A stretch of 40,238 bases of DNA. It comes from an uncultured Actinomycetes bacterium. GTDB lineage: Bacteria; Actinomycetota; Actinomycetes; Nanopelagicales; Nanopelagicaceae. The DNA lies in contig CAIMZW010000142.1 of NCBI GenBank assembly GCA_903846075.1, positions 1 through 40,238 of the forward strand, given 5' to 3'. The notes below the pieces were generated by a model. That model did not search any database and was not told the origin of the DNA. It saw nothing but the letters and a program-made list of their open reading frames with translations. A program made the position numbers and the translations under genes. Positions 35,494 to 40,238 of this stretch are shown here, piece by piece; positions within the stretch are counted from its first letter, which is position 1, and every line of letters starts with the position of its first letter.

Positions 35494-36054
35494 TTAGTTT
35501 TCCTTGAAGGGGAAGCCGAGTGCACGAAGCAGTTCGCGGCCTTCTTCATCAGTCTTGGCAGTGGTAACAAAGGTGATATCCATACCGCGGGTGCGATCAA
35601 TCTTGTCTTGTTCGATTTCTGGGAATACAACCTGCTCGGTCAAGCCGAAGGTGTAGTTACCATTTCCATCGAATTGCTTTGGTGAAAGACCACGGAAGTC
35701 ACGGATACGAGGAAGTGAGATGCTGATCAAGCGATCAGTGAACTCCCACATCCGGTCGTTGCGAAGAGTTACATGTGCACCAATTGGCATTCCTTCACGA
35801 AGCTTGAACTGCGCAATGGATTTACGAGACTTGGTGACTTGTGGCTTTTGACCGGTGATGATGGTCAGGTCGCGGATAGCGCCTTCGATCAACTTCGAGT
35901 CACGAGCAGCTTCACCAACACCCATGTTCACAATAACTTTTACCAAGGTAGGAATCTGCATCACATTCTTGTAGCCAAACTTGGCCAAAAGAGCTGGAGC
36001 GATTGTTGCCTTGTATTTTTCTTTCAGACGTGGGGCTACAACGGTGGTTGACAT
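35494..36054 (-). CDS. rplE: 50S ribosomal protein L5
   Basis: 5S rRNA-binding protein, 186 residues: [51 protein letters not shown]-type segment and the [25 protein letters not shown] end. ATG start overlaps rplX in TAATG. Confidence 0.98.
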   Translation of the reverse strand: MSTTVVAPRLKEKYKATIAPALLAKFGYKNVMQIPTLVKVIVNMGVGEAARDSKLIEGAIRDLTIITGQKPQVTKSRKSIAQFKLREGMPIGAHVTLRNDRMWEFTDRLISISLPRIRDFRGLSPKQFDGNGNYTFGLTEQVVFPEIEQDKIDRTRGMDITFVTTAKTDEEGRELLRALGFPFKEN

Positions 36055-36371
36055 TAGATGTCCTTTCCAGTGCGGCGAGAGATGCGAACATTCTTGCCAT
36101 CTTCATCCTTGCGAGCACCCAAGCGAGTGGCCTTGCCATCTTCATCAACCAACATGACGTTGGAGAGGTGAATGGCTGCTTCGACGGTCAAGATTCCGCC
36201 AACTTTGACGCCACGATCGCTGGTGGTCTCTTTGGTGTGGCGTAGAACGCGGTTAACACCTTCGATAACAAGACGATCTGCATCTTTATCAACGCGCAAA
36301 ACTTTGCCCGTCTGACCCTTATCTTTTCCGGCGATAACCAGAACGGTGTCGCCTTTCTTAATCTTGGCCAT
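36054..36371 (-). CDS. rplX: 50S ribosomal protein L24
   Basis: Assembly initiator protein, 105 residues, with the KOW motif near the N-terminus ([23 protein letters not shown]). ATG start two bases after rplN. The C-terminal [21 protein letters not shown] is family-typical. Confidence 0.98.
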   Translation of the reverse strand: MAKIKKGDTVLVIAGKDKGQTGKVLRVDKDADRLVIEGVNRVLRHTKETTSDRGVKVGGILTVEAAIHLSNVMLVDEDGKATRLGARKDEDGKNVRISRRTGKDI

Positions 36372-36373
36372 GT

Positions 36374-36742
36374 TTAGAGCACCTCCGGCGCTAATGAAAT
36401 GATCTTCATGAACTTCTTGTCGCGAAGTTCGCGAGCAACTGGTCCGAAGATACGAGTTCCACGAGGTTCGCCATCAGCCTTAAGAATGACTGCTGCGTTC
36501 TCATCAAATTTAATGTAAGAACCATCAGGGCGACGGCTCTCTTTTACGGTGCGAACGATGACGGCCTTAACGACCTCACCCTTCTTAACCTGTCCACCAG
36601 GAATTGCATCCTTGACGGAACATACGATGATGTCACCGATACCGGCGTAGCGACGTGAGGAACCACCGAGAACACGGATACAAAGGAGTTCCTTTGCGCC
36701 AGTGTTGTCAGCGACGCGAAGTCGCGATTCTTGTTGAATCAT
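36374..36742 (-). CDS. rplN: 50S ribosomal protein L14
   Basis: 122 residues, the invariant L14 length. [20 protein letters not shown] at the start and [24 protein letters not shown] at the end. ATG start 12 bases after rpsQ. Confidence 0.99.
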   Translation of the reverse strand: MIQQESRLRVADNTGAKELLCIRVLGGSSRRYAGIGDIIVCSVKDAIPGGQVKKGEVVKAVIVRTVKESRRPDGSYIKFDENAAVILKADGEPRGTRIFGPVARELRDKKFMKIISLAPEVL

Positions 36743-36754
36743 TCCTTATTCCCC

Positions 36755-37027
36755 TTACTTAGCCTTCTCGATGATCTCGACAACGCGCCAACGCTTGGTA
36801 GCGGAGAGCGGACGAGTTTCCATCAAAAGGACACGATCGCCGATGCCAGCGCTGTTGTTCTCATCATGTGCCTTGAGCTTGCGAGTACGCGAAAGAACCT
36901 TGCCGTAGAGGCCGTGCTTAACACGGTCCTGAATAGCAACAACGACAGTCTTATCCATCTTGTCGCTAGTGACGATTCCTTCACGAGTCTTGCGGAATCC
37001 ACGATCTAGTTCGTTACTAGAAGTCAT
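36755..37027 (-). CDS. rpsQ: 30S ribosomal protein S17
   Basis: OB-fold 16S rRNA binder, 90 residues, with a short N-terminal extension then [20 protein letters not shown] and the [23 protein letters not shown] end. ATG start overlaps rpmC in ATGA. Confidence 0.98.
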   Translation of the reverse strand: MTSSNELDRGFRKTREGIVTSDKMDKTVVVAIQDRVKHGLYGKVLSRTRKLKAHDENNSAGIGDRVLLMETRPLSATKRWRVVEIIEKAK

Positions 37028-37242
37028 GCCGCGCCTCCAATTCCCAATTCACGTTCACGCACGATGGTGTAAATGCGTGCAATCTCTTTACGAACCGCGG
37101 TCAAACGACCATGGTTTTCTAACTGTCCGGTTGCGGCCTGGAAACGAAGGTTGAAGAGTTCTTCCTTCAGTTCGCGCAGTTTCCCGCTGAGCTCTTCTGT
37201 ATCAAGAGCGCGAAGCTGTTCAGCTGTCACGATATTTGGCAT
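37024..37242 (-). CDS. rpmC: 50S ribosomal protein L29
   Basis: A 72-residue two-helix protein at the tunnel exit: [51 protein letters not shown] 37240-37242 ([10 protein letters not shown]) has an excellent GGGAGGAG upstream and overlaps rplP in TAATG; the frame is open ten codons further but without homology. Confidence 0.98.
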   Translation of the reverse strand: MPNIVTAEQLRALDTEELSGKLRELKEELFNLRFQAATGQLENHGRLTAVRKEIARIYTIVRERELGIGGAA

Positions 37243-37655
37243 TAGAACTCCTCCCGACGTACTACGCGGCACTTCATTGGCAGCTTGTGAATCGCGCGAG
37301 TCATAGCCTCGGTAGCGATCTCTTCAGCAACACCAGAAATTTCGAACATAACGCGGCCTGGCTTGACGTTAGCGATCCACCATTCCGGTGAACCTTTACC
37401 GGAACCCATACGAGTTTCAGCAGGCTTCTTGGTCAAGGGGCGGTCTGGATAGATGTTGATCCATACCTTTCCACCACGCTTGATGTGACGAGTCATGGCA
37501 ATACGAGCAGCTTCAATCTGACGGTTAGTCACATAGGCAGGCTCGAGAGCTTGGATACCAAAGTCACCAAAGGAAACGGTGGTACCGCCCTTGGACTTTC
37601 CACCACGCTTTGGGTGGTGTTGCTTGCGGTGCTTTACGCGACGCGGAATCAACAT
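37242..37655 (-). CDS. rplP: 50S ribosomal protein L16
   Basis: Organises the A-site region of the 50S, 137 residues: [19 protein letters not shown], then [29 protein letters not shown] and [24 protein letters not shown] start directly after the rpsC stop. Confidence 0.99.
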   Translation of the reverse strand: MLIPRRVKHRKQHHPKRGGKSKGGTTVSFGDFGIQALEPAYVTNRQIEAARIAMTRHIKRGGKVWINIYPDRPLTKKPAETRMGSGKGSPEWWIANVKPGRVMFEISGVAEEIATEAMTRAIHKLPMKCRVVRREEF

Positions 37656-38474
37656 TTAAGCATTGCTCCCATCTTCCGTCACTGCTGGTGCTGCTGGAGC
37701 TACATCAGCAACAACTGCTGCAGCGGCGGCACGAGATTCAACGGTTGTGCTAGTGACTTCACCGCGAGGAGCACGTGGGTTACGTGGACCGCGTGATGGC
37801 TTTGGTGCGCGCGCAGCAGCAAGTGCAGCGGCAGCACGCTCGGAACGAGACTCGATAACTTCACCCTTGTAGATCCAGACCTTGACGCCTAGACGACCGA
37901 AGGTGGTTGCAGCCTCATAGAAGCCATAATCGATATCGGCGCGAAGAGTATGTAGCGGAACGCGACCTTCACGGTAGAACTCAGAACGTGACATTTCAGC
38001 GCCGCCGAGACGACCGCCGCACTGCACACGAATACCTTGAGCACCGGACTTGAGTGCGGTCTGCATTGCCTTACGCATTGCACGACGGAAGGAGACACGA
38101 GCAGTTAGCTGCTCGGCAATTCCCTGGGCAACGAGTTGAGCATCAATTTCAGGGTTCTTCACTTCGAGGATGTTGAGTTGAACTTGCTTGCCAGTCAACT
38201 TCTCGAGATCAAGACGAATTCGATCTGCTTCGGTTCCACGACGTCCAATAACAATTCCTGGACGAGCGGTGTGAAGGTCGATGCGAACACGTTCCCGGGT
38301 GCGCTCGATTTCAATGCGAGAGACACCAGCGCGCTCCATGCCCTTAGTCATCATGCGACGGATTTCAATATCTTCCTTCACATAATCCTTGTAGAGCTTG
38401 TCGGCGTACCAACGGGATTTAAATTCAGTAGTGATTCCGAGGCGGAAGCCGTGTGGATTTACTTTTTGACCCAT
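37656..38474 (-). CDS. rpsC: 30S ribosomal protein S3
   Basis: mRNA-entry protein, 272 residues. [22 protein letters not shown] is the family start, at ATG 38472-38474 (the frame stays open 61 codons further into rplV without homology). The KH domain ([17 protein letters not shown]) and the C-terminal S3 domain are followed by an Ala/Pro-rich tail of about 60 residues, as often seen in actinobacteria. One base after rplV. Confidence 0.98.
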   Translation of the reverse strand: MGQKVNPHGFRLGITTEFKSRWYADKLYKDYVKEDIEIRRMMTKGMERAGVSRIEIERTRERVRIDLHTARPGIVIGRRGTEADRIRLDLEKLTGKQVQLNILEVKNPEIDAQLVAQGIAEQLTARVSFRRAMRKAMQTALKSGAQGIRVQCGGRLGGAEMSRSEFYREGRVPLHTLRADIDYGFYEAATTFGRLGVKVWIYKGEVIESRSERAAAALAAARAPKPSRGPRNPRAPRGEVTSTTVESRAAAAAVVADVAPAAPAVTEDGSNA

Positions 38475-38475
38475 G

Positions 38476-38967
38476 TTATTCGGCCTTCCCTTCGGACTTA
38501 GCTGCAGCAGCCTTTGCGAGTGTTCGGTTTGATGGATTCGCCTTCTTGTTATTAGAAGTTTTGCGAGGACCATTTGACCGGTATCCACGATCGTCAGAGA
38601 CAACAACAGTGATGGTGCTGGTGCGCTTGTTAATTCGGAAACCGCGACCTTGCGCACGTGGACGGAAGCGCTTCAAGGTGAAGCCCTCATCTACTGTGGC
38701 TTCGGCAACCCAAAGTTCAGAGGCATCACGAAGTGCTGGATTCTTCTGCTTTGCGTTAGCAACTGCAGAGTTCAGCAAGACGTAGAGATCAGAACCGATG
38801 GCTTGGTTAGCAAACTTCAAAGTTGAGAGAGCAACGTCAGCGCGCTCGCCGCGGATGATGTCCACAACGCGACGTGCCTTCTGTGGCGTGCAGCGAATGT
38901 CACGAAGAATCGCCTTAGCGACTACTCCATTGAGATTGGCGTTCTCCACGTTTGGATTCTTAGCCAC
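38476..38967 (-). CDS. rplV: 50S ribosomal protein L22
   Basis: Exit-tunnel protein, 163 residues: core [24 protein letters not shown] to [23 protein letters not shown] (beta-hairpin tip), then a basic low-complexity tail (about 130-163). GTG start at 38965-38967, overlapping rpsS by eight bases. Confidence 0.98.
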   Translation of the reverse strand: MAKNPNVENANLNGVVAKAILRDIRCTPQKARRVVDIIRGERADVALSTLKFANQAIGSDLYVLLNSAVANAKQKNPALRDASELWVAEATVDEGFTLKRFRPRAQGRGFRINKRTSTITVVVSDDRGYRSNGPRKTSNNKKANPSNRTLAKAAAAKSEGKAE

Positions 38968-39244
38968 GTGAGGACCTCCGATCGTCGCCCTTAACGTGAC
39001 CCTTGAAGGTACGAGTTGGAGCGAATTCGCCGAGCTTGTGCCCGATCATTGCTTCAGTAACGAAAACTGGAACGTGCTTGCGACCATCATGTACTGCGAT
39101 GGTGTGTCCGATCATTGCGGGAATGATCATCGAGCGACGGGACCAAGTCTTAATAACATTCTTGGTGTTCTTATCGTTCTGGTCATCCACCTTCTTGATG
39201 AGGTGACCGTCCACGAATGGACCCTTCTTTAAACTACGTGGCAT
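38960..39244 (-). CDS. rpsS: 30S ribosomal protein S19
   Basis: Head protein, 94 residues: [48 protein letters not shown] and [15 protein letters not shown] start with GGGAG upstream, 15 bases after rplB. Confidence 0.99.
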   Translation of the reverse strand: MPRSLKKGPFVDGHLIKKVDDQNDKNTKNVIKTWSRRSMIIPAMIGHTIAVHDGRKHVPVFVTEAMIGHKLGEFAPTRTFKGHVKGDDRRSSRG

Positions 39245-39259
39245 TTGTAGTGGGCTCCC

Positions 39260-40093
39260 TTATCGCTTCTTATTCGACTTACGACGACGGACAATGAGGT
39301 CATCGCTCGCCTTTTTCTTACGAGTACGACCTTCAGGCTTACCCCAAGGTGATACTGGGTGACGACCACCAGAGGTCTTACCTTCACCACCACCGTGTGG
39401 GTGATCAACCGGGTTCATAACAACACCGCGGACGGTTGGGCGCTTGCCCTTCCAACGCATACGGCCTGCTTTTCCGTAGTTGATATTTGATTGTTCGGCG
39501 TTTCCGACTTCACCAACCGTTGCACGGCAACGGACATCGACGTTACGAATTTCACCTGATGGCATGCGAAGTTGTGCGTATGGACCATCCTTAGCAACGA
39601 GCTGAACTCCAGCTCCTGCTGAACGAGCAATCTTCGCTCCGCCGCCTGGACGAAGTTCAATTGCGTGGATCATGGTTCCAACTGGGATATTGCGAAGTGG
39701 CAAGTTATTGCCTGGCTTGATATCCGCTGCTGGACCATTCTCAATCTTGTCTCCTTGGTTCAACTTTGCAGGAGCGATGATGTAACGCTTCTCTCCATCT
39801 GCATAGTGAAGAAGGGCAATACGAGCTGTGCGATTTGGGTCGTATTCGATATGAGCAACCTTTGCGGGGATGCCATCTTTATCGTTACGTGTGAAATCGA
39901 TCAGACGATATGCACGCTTGTGTCCGCCGCCTTGGTGGCGAACGGTGATCTTGCCTGATGCGTTACGGCCACCCTTAGAGTGAATTGGGCGAACCAATGA
40001 CTTCTCTGGGGTAGTGCGTGTGATCTCTTCGAAATCAGGAACGCTCGCGCCGCGCTGACCAGGTGTGGTCGGCTTAAGTTTACGTAGGGCCAT
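39260..40093 (-). CDS. rplB: 50S ribosomal protein L2
   Basis: Peptidyl-transferase-centre protein, 277 residues. [43 protein letters not shown], and the near-catalytic [26 protein letters not shown] segment with its invariant His are present. ATG start, 37 bases after rplW. Confidence 0.99.
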   Translation of the reverse strand: MALRKLKPTTPGQRGASVPDFEEITRTTPEKSLVRPIHSKGGRNASGKITVRHQGGGHKRAYRLIDFTRNDKDGIPAKVAHIEYDPNRTARIALLHYADGEKRYIIAPAKLNQGDKIENGPAADIKPGNNLPLRNIPVGTMIHAIELRPGGGAKIARSAGAGVQLVAKDGPYAQLRMPSGEIRNVDVRCRATVGEVGNAEQSNINYGKAGRMRWKGKRPTVRGVVMNPVDHPHGGGEGKTSGGRHPVSPWGKPEGRTRKKKASDDLIVRRRKSNKKR

Positions 40094-40130
40094 TTTTTAT
40101 CTTCCTCTTCTTCTTCTAGTCCTGGTCCCC

Positions 40131-40238
40131 TTAGGAAACAGGTCCTCCGAAGATGTCGATACGGTCACCGGCAGCAACATGCACGATCGCACGCTTGGTG
40201 TCATTGCGCTTACCAAAACCCTTAGGAGTGCGCTTGCG
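40131..40238 (-). CDS. rplW: 50S ribosomal protein L23 (C-terminal end, partial)
   Basis: Only the last 35 codons and the TAA stop (40131-40133) lie in the window; the rest is beyond the right edge. The translation [20 protein letters not shown] and then a [12 protein letters not shown] segment matches the L23 C-terminus (KRAIVTV-EGQ-IDIF type), and its place before rplB is the standard S10-operon order. Confidence 0.92.
   Translation of the reverse strand, partial: RKRTPKGFGKRNDTKRAIVHVAAGDRIDIFGGPVS

Noticed and set aside
35478-35630. 51-codon N-terminal extension of rpsN
   Set aside because: It overlaps rplE and has no homology; the zinc-type S14 starts at MAKTSLK.
38475-38657. 61-codon N-terminal extension of rpsC
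   Set aside because: It overlaps rplV out of frame; S3 proteins start at MGQKVNP, which is present at 38472-38474.

Overview
The window is a gene-dense chromosomal segment of an actinobacterium. A WhiB regulator, GuaB3 beside GuaB, a groES-linked GroEL with a His-rich tail, a polyphosphate glucokinase and the gene order glmM-glmS-acpS-alr ... tsaE-tsaB-rimI-tsaD-groES-groEL are actinobacterial hallmarks. The roughly balanced base composition, very short spacers and abundant ATGA, TAATG and TGATG overlaps suggest a streamlined lineage such as the freshwater Nanopelagicales (acI). That placement is inference; no rRNA or database search was available. Every gene except whiB lies on the minus strand, so transcription runs from high to low coordinates. 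No stretch longer than 300 bases lacks a gene. I see no tRNA, rRNA, CRISPR array, insertion sequence or prophage.

From 40238 down to about 22.6 kb lies the S10/spc/alpha ribosomal supercluster: rplW (partial), rplB, rpsS, rplV, rpsC, rplP, rpmC, rpsQ, rplN, rplX, rplE, rpsN (zinc form), rpsH, rplF, rplR, rpsE, rpmD, rplO, secY, adk, map, an amidohydrolase, infA (TTG start), rpmJ, rpsM, rpsK, rpsD, rpoA, rplQ, truA and an ABC-F ATPase. The amidohydrolase sits as cargo between map and infA. rplM-rpsI follow from their own candidate promoter.

From 21.5 to 16.1 kb is a cell-envelope block: glmM and glmS (amino-sugar precursors), a PAP2 lipid phosphatase, acpS and alr (D-alanine). Next comes livG-livF-livH-livM, a branched-chain-amino-acid-type ABC importer, then its substrate-binding protein with its own candidate promoter, then a secreted alpha/beta hydrolase closed by a strong terminator. 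This block appears to interrupt the usual actinobacterial alr-tsaE neighbourhood.

From 9.6 to 5.0 kb are tsaE, a fused tsaB-rimI and tsaD (tRNA t6A synthesis plus ribosomal-protein acetylation), then groES-groEL behind a clear CIRCE operator and ending at a strong terminator. From 5.0 kb to the left edge are a polyphosphate glucokinase, a small zinc-ribbon protein, convergent whiB (probably leaderless), a divergent MerR-type regulator with a B12-binding-like domain, and the GMP genes guaB (lacking its CBS module), guaB3 (catalytic Cys replaced by His) and the start of guaA.

The window is mostly housekeeping. I did not find a clear, wholly new system. The best leads are the two unusual IMPDH-family proteins side by side, the importer-plus-hydrolase cassette with a degenerate LivG signature motif, the TsaB-RimI fusion, the MerR/WhiB divergon, and structured spacers within the ribosomal operons.
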